A stretch of DNA of 64,000 bases. It comes from Acinetobacter sp. GSS19. GTDB taxonomy: Bacteria; Pseudomonadota; Gammaproteobacteria; Pseudomonadales; Moraxellaceae. The stretch lies in NCBI RefSeq assembly GCF_028621895.1, contig NZ_CP117520.1:806001-870000 (forward strand). The letters are read 5' to 3'. Below are positions 60,883-64,000 of this stretch, piece after piece. Each line of letters opens with the position of its first letter. Position 1 is the first letter of the stretch. The translations under genes were made by a program, and so were the position numbers. The notes below the pieces were generated by a model. That model saw only the letters and a program-made list of their open reading frames with translations, ran no database searches and had not been told where the DNA came from.

Positions 60883-60904
60883 ATACTATACTAGGGTATA
60901 GTAT
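60883..60904 (+). promoter_or_regulatory. FrmR operator
   Basis: ATACTATAC and GTATAGTAT are perfect 9-bp inverted arms around TAGG, 18 bases before the frmR start. An AT-rich inverted repeat around a short G-tract is the kind of site used by RcnR/FrmR-type repressors. The repressor gene lies immediately downstream, so autoregulation is likely. Confidence 0.75.
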
Positions 60905-60921
60905 AGATATTGGACTCAATG

Positions 60922-64000
<3,079 letters not shown>

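Overview
This looks like ordinary chromosomal DNA from a gammaproteobacterium of the genus Acinetobacter (Moraxellaceae). That placement is from memory of gene content and order, not from a search. It rests on moderate to low GC, the run lepA-lepB-DUF4845-rnc-era-lipoprotein-recO-pdxJ-miaE, a long-form GAPDH with an N-terminal extension of about 130 residues, a NadM-type NMN adenylyltransferase, separate ahpC and ahpF genes, and a sulfate operon ending in a CysB/Cbl regulator. No phage, insertion sequence, CRISPR array, integrase or rRNA operon was seen. Gene density is high, and nearly every reading frame belongs to a recognisable core family.

Layout. 1-12.5 kb: the 3' part of purL, a 40-residue membrane ORF, a NIF3-like protein, a nitroreductase, a crotonase, nadM, a yceI gene broken by an in-frame amber codon, then bcp with a Dph6-like ATPase, an operon queE-queC-secreted Cys protein, dapD, and a YfaZ-like porin. 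12.5-18 kb: one minus-strand sulfate-uptake operon, sbp-hydrolase-cysT-cysW-cysA-cysB-like. 18-24.5 kb: pabC-mltG-tmk, nadB, a Deg-type periplasmic protease, and a thioesterase. 24.5-32 kb: the lepA-to-miaE cluster for translation, secretion, RNA processing, repair and vitamin B6, followed by a tRNA-Asn on the opposite strand. 32-48 kb: a hypothetical gene, a drug/metabolite transporter, aspC, a macro-like protein, uvrB, a lipocalin, gap, obgE-proB, an HAD phosphatase overlapping a DUF1615 lipoprotein, dusB, and a nitronate monooxygenase. 48-56 kb: an alanine-rich lipoprotein, ahpF, two small genes (DUF1653 and KTSC-like), ahpC, and hrpA. 56-64 kb: a tiny membrane ORF, a YbfF-like esterase, an orphan gene, a TonB-dependent receptor behind a Fur-like palindrome, frmR-frmA with a clear operator, and the 5' part of katG, cut by the window end.

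Functional themes. Oxidative and aldehyde stress genes cluster in the last 16 kb (ahpF, ahpC, frmRA, katG), with bcp near the start. NAD metabolism appears twice (nadM, nadB). RNA modification is represented by queC/queE, miaE and dusB. I do not see a wholly new multi-gene system. The items most worth checking are the amber-split yceI, two very small membrane ORFs, the formaldehyde-sensor operator, several unexplained hairpins between divergent genes, and the long region upstream of katG.
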